In this document: positions 38,144 to 47,750 of the stretch, piece by piece | Position numbering within the stretch: the first letter of the stretch is position 1 | Layout of the letters: each line of letters begins with the position of its first letter | Origin: Oceanicoccus sp. | GTDB taxonomy: Bacteria; Pseudomonadota; Gammaproteobacteria; Pseudomonadales; Dasaniaceae | Direction: 5' to 3' | DNA length: 61,980 nucleotides | Assembly: GCF_029238675.1 (NCBI RefSeq) | Contig: NZ_JAQWFR010000025.1 | Coordinates: 1-61,980, forward strand | Notes under the pieces: generated by a model | What the model was told of the DNA's origin: nothing | The model's database searches: none | Seen by the model: the letters and a program-made list of their open reading frames with translations, nothing else | Program-made: the position numbers and the translations under genes

Positions 38144-39094
38144 TTATGGTTTAGCCGACGCCGATATGTGCTGGGACAAGTACTGGCGACCGGTTTGTAT
38201 ATCTCTATAAATCTGTTCTTTTAGCTGATCAATGGAGTCAAACTTCTGTTCGTCCCTGATTTTTTTACGGAAGATGACTTTAATTTTTTTTCCGTAAATA
38301 TCTTCATTAAAATTCAATATATGAACTTCTAAAATTGCTTTTAAACTATTATCAACCGTGGGCCTTGAGCCGACATTGGCAACGCCCTTTAAACTACGCT
38401 GCCCTATTTCAACTTCAACGGCATAGACACCAGACATAGGGGCACGCAATCTTCGCAGCGCGATATTCGCCGTAGGTGCACCCAGCTGACGCCCCAACTG
38501 CTGTCCAACAATCACCCTTCCGGCAATGCTATAAGGTTTTCCTAATAACAGTTCAGCTAATTCAAAATCGCTGTCTTCCAACGCCTTGCGAATACGAGTA
38601 CTACTCACTCGGTCATCGCGAATTTTTAAGGTTGACGTCGCCACCACATCAAAACCGTGGATCAGCCCTTCTGATTTCAGTAAATCAAAATCACCACCGC
38701 GATTACGACCGAAGCGTAAATCATCACCGGCGATAATATAACGCGCACCCAAGCCCTTAACGAACACCTGCTGGATAAATTCTTTAGCTCCCATATCCTT
38801 CAAGTCTGGTGTAAAGCGAATGCGTAATACCCGGTCAATACCCAGCGCTTTAAGGGCCTGGAATTTCTCACTGAAGCTCATCAACCGGGCCGGCGCCTGC
38901 AAGGGAGCAAAATACTCTCTGGGCAAGGGCTCAAACACCACCACCGTGGTCGGCAAATTCAGCTCTTTGCCCTTATCAATCAGTTGCTGCAATATCGCTT
39001 GATGTCCATGATGAACACCATCAAAGGCACCAATAGTGGTGATACAGCCTCGATGTCTGGGGCGCATATTATGCAGGCCGCGAATAAGCTCCAT
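38144..39094 (-). CDS. ribF: Bifunctional riboflavin kinase / FAD synthetase
   Basis: 316 residues. The N-terminal nucleotidyltransferase has GAFDGVHHGHQAIL, GDDLRFGRNRGGDF and VSSTRIRKAL. The C-terminal flavokinase has GRVIVGQQLGRQLGAPTANI and the closing YGKKIKVIF. It converts riboflavin to FMN and FAD. It lies 107 bases after murJ and 31 bases before ileS. Confidence 0.96.
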   Translation of the reverse strand: MELIRGLHNMRPRHRGCITTIGAFDGVHHGHQAILQQLIDKGKELNLPTTVVVFEPLPREYFAPLQAPARLMSFSEKFQALKALGIDRVLRIRFTPDLKDMGAKEFIQQVFVKGLGARYIIAGDDLRFGRNRGGDFDLLKSEGLIHGFDVVATSTLKIRDDRVSSTRIRKALEDSDFELAELLLGKPYSIAGRVIVGQQLGRQLGAPTANIALRRLRAPMSGVYAVEVEIGQRSLKGVANVGSRPTVDNSLKAILEVHILNFNEDIYGKKIKVIFRKKIRDEQKFDSIDQLKEQIYRDIQTGRQYLSQHISASAKP

Positions 39095-39201
39095 GGAGTA
39101 ATATCTATCAACAATGCTAAAGGGAGGGCCTTACAGCCCATAAAATAGCGCGTGATTATAACTTAGGCAGCTGCTTGCCACCAGCCAAGACAGGGGGAAG
39201 A

Positions 39202-40806
39202 TTAGGCAATTGTGCTTGCATCGGCACGGAAATGACGGGGTCTTGCGCCAAAAAGCCCAAGGGCTACAAAATAGCTGGCCGCCCCAACCCCACAGAGGTA
39301 GAAAATATTCAAGACTCGCTGCCACCAAAGCCAATCAACCCACTGGGATGACTCAGGCGTTAGCTGCCACAATAGCACGGCCATCACCACCGCCGCCGCA
39401 CTTAGACGCAGTATCGCCGCAACCATACCGGCCATGGGTGAATAGACCTGCTGTTGATGCAGACCACGGTATAACAAGCCCGCATTAAGGAAGGCGGATA
39501 AGGAGGTAGCCAACGCCAAACCAATATGCCCCAGTTGCCAGTAATAATGCAGCGGAACAACAAAGGCGACATTCATTACCATATTGGCCGCCATGGCGAT
39601 AATGCCGATTTTAACCGGGGTTTTGGTATCCTGGCGGGAGAAATAACCCGGTGCCAATACCTTGATTAACATAAAGGCCATTAAACCTAATGAATAGGCC
39701 TGCAAGCTATAGGAGGCCATGGTGACATCCCTGACCGTTAGTTTTCCGTATTGGAACAAGGTCATCAGAATGGGTTCTGCCAATATCATTAGTGCTACAG
39801 CGGCTGGAATGGCAATCAATAACACTATGCGAATCGCCCAGTCGAGTGTCGCCTTAAAAGCTTCAGGCGAACGACTGGATTGCTGGCGTGATAGGCTCGG
39901 TAAAATTACGGTGCTGATAGCAATGGCAAAGACACCCAGGGGTAGCTCGACCAAACGATCAGAATAGTACAGCCATGACACACTGCCAGCGGGTAAAAAG
40001 GACGCCAACACAGTATCCAGCAACAGGTTAATTTGACTGACTGATACACCGAAAATTGCCGGGCCCATCAAAGCAAGGATTCTTCTTACCCCTTCATCCT
40101 GCCAATCCCAAGCGGGCTTTGGTGTTAGCCGCAAACCATGCATAAAGGGCAACTGGAAAGTGAGCTGTAAAATACCAGCGGCCATAACCCCCCAGGCTAA
40201 GGCAAAGGCTGGCTCATCAAAATAAGGGGCAATCACTATCGCCGCTGTAATCAATGAGATATTTAATAACACTGGCGTAAAAGCTGGTACTGCAAAACGG
40301 CCATAGCTATTTAATACCGCACCACAAAAGCCTGTTAGTGAGATTAAAAATAAATAGGGAAAGGTAATACGGATCATTTCGCTAGTAAGCTGGTAGCGAA
40401 GCGGGTCTTCTGACAGGAAAAAACCTGGGGCAAAAATTGCCGCAATCACGGGTGCGCCGACTACTGCAAGGCCGGTCACTATCAGCAAACTACCCCCCAA
40501 GGCCCCCGCTACTTTATTGACCAATAACTGAATGGCATTAAAGTCACGTTGCTCACGGTATTCCGATAAAACAGGCACAAAAGCCTGCGAAAAGGCACCT
40601 TCGGCAAACAGCCTGCGCATAAAGTTAGGGATTTTAAAGGCGACAAAAAAGGCATCTGCCGCTGCGGTAGCACCCACAAAATGAGCAATCACCACATCGC
40701 GTAATAAACCTAATACGCGGGATAACATCGTCATCATACCCACAACTAAACTGGACTTTAATAAGCCTGTTTTTTGTTGCGGTTGATCAGATGTTGATGT
40801 CGACAT
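39202..40806 (-). CDS. murJ: MurJ lipid II flippase
   Basis: 534-residue MATE/MOP-type membrane protein with about 14 helices that flips lipid II across the inner membrane for peptidoglycan synthesis. Family blocks: KSSLVVGMMTMLSRVLGLLR at the N-terminus, FKIPNFMRRLFAEGAFSQAF, and YFSRQDTKTPVKIGI. It overlaps the last base of pyrB and is followed by ribF, the usual murJ-ribF-ileS order. Confidence 0.96.
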   Translation of the reverse strand: MSTSTSDQPQQKTGLLKSSLVVGMMTMLSRVLGLLRDVVIAHFVGATAAADAFFVAFKIPNFMRRLFAEGAFSQAFVPVLSEYREQRDFNAIQLLVNKVAGALGGSLLIVTGLAVVGAPVIAAIFAPGFFLSEDPLRYQLTSEMIRITFPYLFLISLTGFCGAVLNSYGRFAVPAFTPVLLNISLITAAIVIAPYFDEPAFALAWGVMAAGILQLTFQLPFMHGLRLTPKPAWDWQDEGVRRILALMGPAIFGVSVSQINLLLDTVLASFLPAGSVSWLYYSDRLVELPLGVFAIAISTVILPSLSRQQSSRSPEAFKATLDWAIRIVLLIAIPAAVALMILAEPILMTLFQYGKLTVRDVTMASYSLQAYSLGLMAFMLIKVLAPGYFSRQDTKTPVKIGIIAMAANMVMNVAFVVPLHYYWQLGHIGLALATSLSAFLNAGLLYRGLHQQQVYSPMAGMVAAILRLSAAAVVMAVLLWQLTPESSQWVDWLWWQRVLNIFYLCGVGAASYFVALGLFGARPRHFRADASTIA

Positions 40807-41819
40807 TAAAAGCGACTACCCGTATACCAATTAACATCACGGGAATTTTTCTCAACCTGATCTTCTACATCCAGTATCAAGGCAAACAAGGCCATTCTAA
40901 CCACCACACCATTATCCGCCTGACGGAAGATAGCCAGGTTGGGGTTATCGTTCAGGTCGTTATCTAACTCATTAGCCCCTTCGCGGGAATCGCGAGGCAA
41001 TGGGTGCATAATCACCGTATTAGGCTCACAAAAGCGCGTATAGATTGCCTGATTTAAGCGGTAGCGGCCACGGTATAAATTAGCCTCTTCCTGACTGGAA
41101 AAACGCTCTTCCTGGATACGGGTTGAATAGGCAATATCGACATGGGCAATACTCTCTTCCATCGCATCAGACTCGGTCACTGCAAGGCCAGCACTACGCA
41201 TTTTCTCAACAATTTCACCGGGCATTTTTAATTCTTCCGGGGAAATTAATGTCACGCTAACGTTTTTATAGAGGGTTAATAATTTACAGAGGGAGTGGAC
41301 AGTACGGCCAAATTTTAGATCGCCAATCAGAGCGATACGCAGGCCATCCAAATCGCGACCGTGGTCTTGCAGCTCTTTTTTAATAGTATACAAATCTAAC
41401 AGGGCCTGGCTGGGGTGCTCATTAGCTCCATCACCACCATTGATCACCGGGACTCGGCTAGCGGCAGCAAATTCAGCGACCGAACCTTCCTGTGGGTGGC
41501 GCATTGCAATCGCATCGCTGTAACCGCTTAGCACCCTGGCAGTATCATAAAGCGACTCACCCTTGGCAATAGCCGAAGATTCAAATCCGATAGTTTCGCG
41601 CACCTCACCACCCAGTAAATTAAAGGCACTGCCAAAACTTACACGGGTACGGGTACTGGGTTCAAAAAACATGCTGCCTAAAATCGCACCATCTAACACT
41701 TTAGTAATGCGCTTGCGCTGGGCATAGGGTTTCATTCGGTCAGCGACATCAAAAATACTATCGATATCAATACGCTCAAACTGACCAATGGAAAGAATAT
41801 GGCTGCCGGTGAATTTCAA
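40806..41819 (-). CDS. pyrB: Aspartate carbamoyltransferase-family enzyme (PyrB)
   Basis: 337 residues. The carbamoyl-phosphate site MFFEPSTRTRVSF, the DGANEHPSQALLDLYTI block and MHPLPRDSREGANEL identify an aspartate/ornithine carbamoyltransferase, with the pattern of aspartate enzymes. It is longer than E. coli PyrB (311), and neither a pyrI regulatory chain nor a pyrC-like partner is adjacent. It may be a stand-alone ATCase or a second copy beside a canonical pyrB-pyrC elsewhere. It overlaps murJ by one base. Confidence 0.85.
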   Translation of the reverse strand: MKFTGSHILSIGQFERIDIDSIFDVADRMKPYAQRKRITKVLDGAILGSMFFEPSTRTRVSFGSAFNLLGGEVRETIGFESSAIAKGESLYDTARVLSGYSDAIAMRHPQEGSVAEFAAASRVPVINGGDGANEHPSQALLDLYTIKKELQDHGRDLDGLRIALIGDLKFGRTVHSLCKLLTLYKNVSVTLISPEELKMPGEIVEKMRSAGLAVTESDAMEESIAHVDIAYSTRIQEERFSSQEEANLYRGRYRLNQAIYTRFCEPNTVIMHPLPRDSREGANELDNDLNDNPNLAIFRQADNGVVVRMALFALILDVEDQVEKNSRDVNWYTGSRF

Positions 41820-41861
41820 TCCTGCTTCTCCGTTCTGTTATTTATTTTATAGTGCTGGCAA

Positions 41862-43670
41862 CTAACCAGCCTGCTCAATGGTGACCGAGTCACTGGCCGA
41901 ATCCCCAAATTGCAAACTTGCCCAGCGGGCATACAAGCTTGAACTGGCCAATAACTGCTGGTGATTACCCGTATCAACCAGTCGTCCATGGTCCAATACC
42001 GCTATAGTATCAACATTAACCACTGTCGCTAAGCGATGTGCAATAACAATACTGGTTCTGTCTTGCATCAAGTGCTCAAGCGCTTGCTGAACTTTGTACT
42101 CACTTTCCGCGTCCAGTGCACTGGTCGCTTCATCTAACAATAGTAGTTTGGGATCTTTTAATACTGCCCTGGCAATGGCAATACGCTGGCGCTGGCCACC
42201 GGATAACCTGACACCGGACTCACCCACAAAACTGTCATAGCCGTTGGGCAGTTTCTGGATAAACTCATCGGCATAGGCTGCTTCTGCCGCTGCACGCACC
42301 TGCTCATCAGTCGCATCGGGACGGCCGTAGCGAATATTCTCTAATACCGAATTACTAAACAGCACCGGCTGCTGCGGCACGATGGCAATATGTTCACGCA
42401 GTTCCTTAGGATCCAACTGGCAGATATCGATACCGTCAAATAGAATTTTGCCTTCAGTGACATCGTAAAAACGCAAAATTAAATCAACCAGTGTCGACTT
42501 ACCCGCACCGGAGGTACCGACCAATGCCATGCTGCTACCGGCTACCAAATTAAGTGTTAATTTATCCACCGCTGGGGTTTCTGGCCTTGATGGATAGTAA
42601 AAGCTGACATTATCAAAGTGTATTTCACCCTGTACATTCTCAGGCAGCGGCTGCGATTGCTCCGGTGCCTGAATCAAATTATCTGCATGCATCAGCTCTA
42701 ACAGTCGCTCTGTGGCGCCCGCTGCTCGCTGTAAGTCGCTATAGACTTCACTGATAACACCCACTGACATCGCAACCATAAGCGCATAGAAAATAAACGC
42801 AGCCAGTTCACCGGCGGTAATTCTGCCAGCGATTACATCGTGACCACCTACCCACAGCATATAGGCAATTGCACCAAAGACCATGGCAATAACAATAGAC
42901 GTTAACCAGGCGCGATGTTTGATACGCAGCAGGGCCACATCAAAGGCCGCTTCAACCTGCCGGGAAAAAGTATCACTGTCGCGCTGCTGGTGGTTAAAGG
43001 CCTGCACAATTTTAATATTTTTAAGTGACTCGCCAACAAAGCCACCAAAAACTGCCACTTTATCCTGACTGCTGCGGGAAAGGTTTCTCACATGACGGCC
43101 AAAAATAATAATCGGCATAATCACTAACGGCACGCTGATTAACACAATGACGGTTAATTTAGGGTTGGTAAAGAGCAGTAAGATGATACCGCCAATAAAC
43201 AGCAAGACGTTGCGCAACGCCATAGAGACAGAAGAGCCGATAACGGTTTGCAATAAGGTGGTATCGGTGGTGATACGCGACTGGATTTCACCGCTAAGAT
43301 TGGTCTCAAAAAAGCTGGGGTGCAGTTCAATCACTTTGCTATACACCGCACGGCGTAAATCCGCACTGACCCGCTCACCAATCCATGACACCAGGTAAAA
43401 GCGCGCAAAGGTGCCGATAGATAACAACAACACCATAAACATAAAGATGACAATGGTCTGGTCTAAACCGGCCCCGGCACCTTCGCCAAAGCCCTGGTCA
43501 ATCATCATACGCAAGCCCTGCCCCATTGACAGAGTAACGCCAGCGGTGAAGGTCAAGGAGAATAATGCAGCCAATACATACCACCGGTAGGGCTTTAAAA
43601 AGCCCAACATCTCGGATAAGACCTTGATATCGCTACTGCTCTCGCGCTGTTCTGATGTATCGCCGTGCAC
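41862..43670 (-). CDS. MsbA-like ABC exporter (fused membrane and ATPase domains)
   Basis: 602-residue half-transporter. Six membrane helices in the N-terminal 330 residues, then an ATPase domain with Walker A VGTSGAGKSTL, the ABC signature LSGGQRQRIAIARA, Walker B LLLLDEATSALD and the switch histidine in IVIAHRLA. It probably homodimerises and exports a lipid or hydrophobic compound. Type 1 exporters of this kind (MsbA, BmrA, LmrA) cannot be told apart on sequence alone. No lpxK follows it, which argues against its being the principal lipid A flippase. Confidence 0.85.
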   Translation of the reverse strand: MHGDTSEQRESSSDIKVLSEMLGFLKPYRWYVLAALFSLTFTAGVTLSMGQGLRMMIDQGFGEGAGAGLDQTIVIFMFMVLLLSIGTFARFYLVSWIGERVSADLRRAVYSKVIELHPSFFETNLSGEIQSRITTDTTLLQTVIGSSVSMALRNVLLFIGGIILLLFTNPKLTVIVLISVPLVIMPIIIFGRHVRNLSRSSQDKVAVFGGFVGESLKNIKIVQAFNHQQRDSDTFSRQVEAAFDVALLRIKHRAWLTSIVIAMVFGAIAYMLWVGGHDVIAGRITAGELAAFIFYALMVAMSVGVISEVYSDLQRAAGATERLLELMHADNLIQAPEQSQPLPENVQGEIHFDNVSFYYPSRPETPAVDKLTLNLVAGSSMALVGTSGAGKSTLVDLILRFYDVTEGKILFDGIDICQLDPKELREHIAIVPQQPVLFSNSVLENIRYGRPDATDEQVRAAAEAAYADEFIQKLPNGYDSFVGESGVRLSGGQRQRIAIARAVLKDPKLLLLDEATSALDAESEYKVQQALEHLMQDRTSIVIAHRLATVVNVDTIAVLDHGRLVDTGNHQQLLASSSLYARWASLQFGDSASDSVTIEQAG

Positions 43671-43870
43671 TGAAAACCCTTATGACCGTTGATGACTAAC
43701 CGCCTGATTAAGCGTGAAGCTATTATCACTGCTATAGGTGCTGGGTAAAAGGGCTGCCGGAGGCTGACAGAGCTATTTTTAGCCATATCTGCATGTTTTT
43801 TTACCTATTATCGCCATATTCACTGGTTTCTGCGCTAAGTGATTGAATAATACATAAAACATGCTGAGCA

Positions 43871-44179
43871 TTATTGCTTTCGCTTAATCGGCTTATAGTC
43901 CACGCCAGCTAATAAACATTTTTCCCTGCGGGATAATTGTTTAATCTCAGCTTCGCGCTTACTCGCGGTACTACGATTTTGGCTGGCCTCCTGGAAAACC
44001 ATCTTTTTAGGCTTATCAGAACGGAAAAACTTTGCCCCCTTATTTCCGGCTGCGCCGCTGTGCTCGGCAAAGCGCCGGTCAACATCGGTGGTAATCCCCG
44101 TGTAGAGTTTTCCACTTTGCGTCTCTACCATATAAACCCACCACGTTGATGCTTTTGTTGATTTTTTTGTGGCAGGCAT
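43871..44179 (-). CDS. GIY-YIG domain protein (YhbQ type)
   Basis: 102 residues, essentially one GIY-YIG nuclease domain: WVYMVETQSGKLYTGITTD, an arginine in DVDRRFAEH and a basic C-terminus (KRKQ). Small stand-alone proteins of this type may act on DNA or RNA, but their cellular role is unsettled. It lies 24 bases after sbcB, so the two may be expressed together. The nearby exonuclease suggests a DNA-repair link, by position only. Confidence 0.8.
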   Translation of the reverse strand: MPATKKSTKASTWWVYMVETQSGKLYTGITTDVDRRFAEHSGAAGNKGAKFFRSDKPKKMVFQEASQNRSTASKREAEIKQLSRREKCLLAGVDYKPIKRKQ

Positions 44180-44203
44180 CAGGCAATCACTTGGTTAGTT
44201 GTT

Positions 44204-45640
44204 TTAAGCCAGAAGTTGATCACTGTAATCCAATAGCCGTTCCAATATTTGCTGATCGCGCTCGCTAACATCCTCGCTATCTAATAGGGTTTGAACCTTT
44301 ACCAAATAGTTCTCAAGGATAATACTGCCACCGCCATCAGCTTCTGTTAAACGCTGGTAGCGGTACTCTTGCCACTGCTGCTGCTCATCCTCGGTTAGCG
44401 ATTCGGGGTAATTGCGCGCACGGTAGCGAAACAGCATTTCTGCCAAACGTGTATCTTCAAAATAGAAAGTATTATCTCGTAACTCTGCAGGCGTACTGGA
44501 CCGCACTTGCGCCATAACACTTTTATCATTTTGGCCAAAAAAATCACCGCCATAGAGCATAACATCGGGATCCTTTTGCTCCGGGAATGATCGTGATGAA
44601 AATACTTCAGCCAGTTTTTCTGCCAAGGGTCCCGCCTTCATAATCTGTTGATAATGCTGCCGGGCTTTAGGTAAATCCAACTGTATACGCGCCGCCACCG
44701 CATCATCCATCAAAGCCGTAGTAGCCACTGCAGGACAGCGATTGGTATGAATAGTTTTCAGCGGAATTCTTTCCATCCCCTCCGGTAACTCTGCGGCGGG
44801 GGTATATAAACGTTCGCTAATTTTCTCAGCACTCAATTCAATCAAGGGCGAAGGGTCGACAGCCAGGTCATAACAAATAACACCATTTTTATTGGTCGGG
44901 TGCATAGCCAGGGGCATTACCAGGCTGGTACAAAAACGACTGGCGGGGATCATAGCCGAGGTATGGATGACCGGCTTTTTCTCGGCAACATTTAACAAGC
45001 TAGCTACTTCGCGTTTGTTGCGAAGCTTAAACAGATAGTCAAATAGCCTGGGTTGTTTCTGTTTGATTAATTTAGCCACAGCAATGGTGGCATGCACATC
45101 CGACAACGCATCATGGGCGGCCTCATGACTAATCCCATTAGCCTTAGTTATCTGCTCCAGTTTAAAGCTGGTTGAGCCGTCTTCATGGGTGGGCCAAATA
45201 ATACCCTCCGGGCGCAGGGCACAACAGAGCCTGACCATATCGATAATATCCCAGCGGGAATTACCGTTTTGCCACTCCCGAGCGTAGGCGTCATAAAAAT
45301 TACGATACAAAGTATATCGACTCACCTCATCGTCAAACCGGATGCTGTTGTAACCCACCGCACAGGTGCCGGGCTGGGCAAACTCTGCATGAATCTGGCG
45401 AATAAATTCCGCTTCAGGAAGCCCTTGTTCAAGTGCCTGCTGTGGCGTAATACCTGTTACCAGGCAAGCCTCCGGGTGCGGCAACATATCATCAGCCGGC
45501 TTACAAAAAATGACTAAAGGCTCACCGATAATATTAAAATCTGCATCGGTGCGAATACCCGCAAACTGCGACGGGCGGTCACGGGCAGGGTCGGTACCGA
45601 ATGTTTCATAATCGTGCCAGTAGAAAGAAAAATCTGTCAT
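44204..45640 (-). CDS. sbcB: Exonuclease I
   Basis: 478 residues, against 475 in E. coli. Degrades single-stranded DNA 3' to 5' in recombination and mismatch repair. DEDDh nuclease core: FYWHDYETFGTDPARDRPSQ (first acidic pair), GYNSIRFDDEV, and HDALSDVHATIAVAKL (His-Asp). The SH3-like and helical C-terminal domains follow. It is divergent from minor-pilin operon B. Confidence 0.95.
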   Translation of the reverse strand: MTDFSFYWHDYETFGTDPARDRPSQFAGIRTDADFNIIGEPLVIFCKPADDMLPHPEACLVTGITPQQALEQGLPEAEFIRQIHAEFAQPGTCAVGYNSIRFDDEVSRYTLYRNFYDAYAREWQNGNSRWDIIDMVRLCCALRPEGIIWPTHEDGSTSFKLEQITKANGISHEAAHDALSDVHATIAVAKLIKQKQPRLFDYLFKLRNKREVASLLNVAEKKPVIHTSAMIPASRFCTSLVMPLAMHPTNKNGVICYDLAVDPSPLIELSAEKISERLYTPAAELPEGMERIPLKTIHTNRCPAVATTALMDDAVAARIQLDLPKARQHYQQIMKAGPLAEKLAEVFSSRSFPEQKDPDVMLYGGDFFGQNDKSVMAQVRSSTPAELRDNTFYFEDTRLAEMLFRYRARNYPESLTEDEQQQWQEYRYQRLTEADGGGSIILENYLVKVQTLLDSEDVSERDQQILERLLDYSDQLLA

Positions 45641-45748
45641 GGAAAATAAATAATCCTTACAAGGGTGTTGTTTGCCGTTATTGTTCTGTGCTAAATTTTC
45701 TCTGTCAACGGATTATGACATACCAAACTTTGCGGAAGGAACTGCATC

Positions 45749-46366
45749 ATGAAGATTAATCAAAATTTAAACACATTAACTCTCGCACCATCACCTTGCC
45801 CTCAACCTTGCCCTCAACCTTGCCCTCAACCCTGCCCTCAACCTTGCCCTCAACCCCAACCTCGCCCTAAAACAAATGGCTTTAGCCTAATAGAACTGCT
45901 TGCCACTCTCAGCGTAATCATGCTCACCCTGGCCATTGGCGTATCCGGGCTATCGCAATGGCTGCAATACCAAACTGAAAGTAGCCTGTTCAGATCCCTC
46001 ACCCACTTGGCGACCTTCGCCCGGACCCGGGCAATTAAAGATAATCAATACCTCACCCTTTGCCCCAGTGCTGATAAAACCAGCTGCAACGGGCCATGGA
46101 ATAAAACCATTATTGTTTTTAACGATAGCAATACTAACGAAAGAGTCGATAACGGAGATGTGCTCTATCGGGTGCTATCACTACCGGAGACAACACCCTG
46201 CCTGCTCTGGCAAGCCAGCCTTGGTCGGCACTACTTACAATTTAAACCCTCAGGGGCCAGCAATGGCACAGCGGGGCACTTCAGGCTTTGCGATGCCATT
46301 CACAACAGCAACAGCAAAAAACTTGTGATAGGCCTAAGTGGCCGAACCTCTTTAAGACGTTTTTAA
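45749..46366 (+). CDS. FimU/FimT-like (GspH family) minor pilin with repeat-expanded leader (operon B)
   Basis: 205 residues. The ATG at 45749 has a GGAAGGA Shine-Dalgarno, and no other start codon lies between the repeat and the pilin helix. The leader is therefore 44 residues, ending KTNG before FSLIELLATLSVIMLTLAIG, and carries a Cys-Pro-Gln-Pro repeat (residues 17-36) from a 12-bp tandem repeat. Normal leaders are 6-25 residues. The GspH headgroup has cysteine pairs (CPSADKTSC) and FNDSNTNERVDNGD, comparable to FimU of operon A. It is the first gene of operon B. Confidence 0.85.
   Translation: MKINQNLNTLTLAPSPCPQPCPQPCPQPCPQPCPQPQPRPKTNGFSLIELLATLSVIMLTLAIGVSGLSQWLQYQTESSLFRSLTHLATFARTRAIKDNQYLTLCPSADKTSCNGPWNKTIIVFNDSNTNERVDNGDVLYRVLSLPETTPCLLWQASLGRHYLQFKPSGASNGTAGHFRLCDAIHNSNSKKLVIGLSGRTSLRRF
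45793..45852. repeat. 12-bp minisatellite in a prepilin leader
   Basis: Five head-to-tail copies of ACCTTGCCCTCA (the fourth reads ACCCTGCCCTCA), followed by a degenerate partial unit. They encode the repeated tetrapeptide Cys-Pro-Gln-Pro. Because the unit is a multiple of three, gain or loss of copies keeps the frame and only changes leader length. Confidence 0.95.
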
Positions 46367-46390
46367 ATAATCAAGTTGGAGCAAGTTCAA

Positions 46391-46909
46391 ATGAGCGATC
46401 AATTAAAAAACACGGGCGCAACCCTGCTGGAAGTGGTTATCACACTGTTTATTATGAGTGTGGGATTACTGGGTTTAGCCAGGCTGCAATCAACCGCCAT
46501 TAAAGACAGCCTGGAAACCGCACAACGCTCACAAACTGCATGGCTGGTGAGCGAGATGGTTGAACGCATAAGAGCCAACCCCGCGGACAAGGCCAACAGT
46601 TACAGGGTAGAACTCTCCAGGGAAAACTGCTCAAAACCCGCCAGATATTGCTCCGCTACCCTGACAGAATGCACACCTTCCGAGCTGGCCAGGTTTGATA
46701 TCTGGGATGTTTTTTGCGGCGAATCCTCCGAAGGAGTATTAGCCGACTCTGTCGAATCACTAAAGCTCTCCACCCTGTCAATCTCCTGCGACCAGAACTG
46801 TTCGACATCACCGGCTAACTATAACGTGAGTATATCCTGGCAAACTCGCGCTACGGGCAACACCAGCGATCCCAACACACAACAAATTACCATGAAGGTG
46901 AGGCCTTAA
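46391..46909 (+). CDS. PilV-like minor pilin (operon B)
   Basis: 172 residues, the same length as PilV of operon A. I use the ATG at 46391 (MSDQLKNTGATLLEVVIT), nine bases after TGGAG; an upstream TTG at 46376 is less likely. Leader ends NTG, then ATLLEVVITLFIMSVGLLGL with Glu5 and the GLLG motif. QRSQTAWLVSEMVERIRANPADKA parallels the operon A protein. Its stop overlaps the start of the next gene. Confidence 0.88.
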   Translation: MSDQLKNTGATLLEVVITLFIMSVGLLGLARLQSTAIKDSLETAQRSQTAWLVSEMVERIRANPADKANSYRVELSRENCSKPARYCSATLTECTPSELARFDIWDVFCGESSEGVLADSVESLKLSTLSISCDQNCSTSPANYNVSISWQTRATGNTSDPNTQQITMKVRP

Positions 46910-47739
46910 TGAATACGCCAGGGCAACATGGATTTAGCCTGATTGAATTAATGATTGCCATTACCCTCTCACTGATATTAATGGCAGGAGCCATGCAGTT
47001 TATGGCTAGCAGTCGACAGACCTTTGAGCTAAATGGTGATATTTCCCGCATCCAGGAAAACGGCCGTATCGCGATGGATATACTGGTCAGGGAGTTACGG
47101 ATGGCGGGCTATCGACATCCACTTAACGGTGACGGCAAACCACCTCATTACTTTAATTTTGAAAAAAACTGCACCGACTCCCATAGCAGCTGCACGCTTG
47201 ATAGCCATATTAACAACCCTGCCAGTATTACCCATGGCAGCGACCGGCTAACAATACAGTATGACCCTCCCTCGGATGACCAGGGTGGTGTAGCCCGGGA
47301 CTGCCTGGGTACAAAGCTGGATGCCACAGAGCGTCACAGCATTATTATTAACAGTTACACCATCCAAACTGTTAACGGTATTAATAGCCTCTATTGCAGG
47401 GGCTATAACAAAAGCAAAGCTGAATGGCTTGAAAAAGGAGCCCAACCCCTGATTGATGGCATCGATAATATGCAGGTGCTCTATGGCGTAGCCAGCAGCA
47501 GCAACAATAGTGTTAGCCGCTATCTGCCCCAAAGCGCATTAACACCGCAGGACTGGCCGAACATTAAAACCGTCACTATTGCCCTGCTGGTTAGCAACGG
47601 TTTGCAGCAAGGCTTTGCCCATGCACAAAAACGCCAATACCAATTACTGGATAGCAAACGACTCACAACCCCGGACACCGACCGACAAAGTCGAAGAATC
47701 TATAGCACGACCGTGCAATTGAGAAACAGCCATGATTAG
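46909..47739 (+). CDS. PilW-like minor pilin (operon B)
   Basis: 276 residues, about 120 shorter than PilW of operon A. Short leader ending QHG, then FSLIELMIAITLSLILMAGA. The PilW block RIQENGRIAMDILVRELRMAGY is clear. The C-terminal STTVQLRNSHD matches the end of the operon A protein. The headgroup has cysteines in NCTDSHSSC. It overlaps the previous stop (TAATG), so translation is coupled. Confidence 0.9.
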   Translation: MNTPGQHGFSLIELMIAITLSLILMAGAMQFMASSRQTFELNGDISRIQENGRIAMDILVRELRMAGYRHPLNGDGKPPHYFNFEKNCTDSHSSCTLDSHINNPASITHGSDRLTIQYDPPSDDQGGVARDCLGTKLDATERHSIIINSYTIQTVNGINSLYCRGYNKSKAEWLEKGAQPLIDGIDNMQVLYGVASSSNNSVSRYLPQSALTPQDWPNIKTVTIALLVSNGLQQGFAHAQKRQYQLLDSKRLTTPDTDRQSRRIYSTTVQLRNSHD

Positions 47740-47750
47740 GAGAACTAAAT

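Noticed and set aside
41862..43670. Assigning the ABC exporter as MsbA
   Set aside because: Key motifs are common to many half-exporters and lpxK is not adjacent, so the gene symbol was withheld.
45641..45748. Sigma-54 promoter for operon B, expected from the nearby pilR
   Set aside because: No TGGC-N8-TTGC spacing is present in the sbcB-fimU gap, nor in the ispH-fimU gap of operon A.
45793..45852. CRISPR-like array
   Set aside because: The 12-bp units are directly adjacent with no spacers and lie within a coding frame; there are no cas genes in the window.
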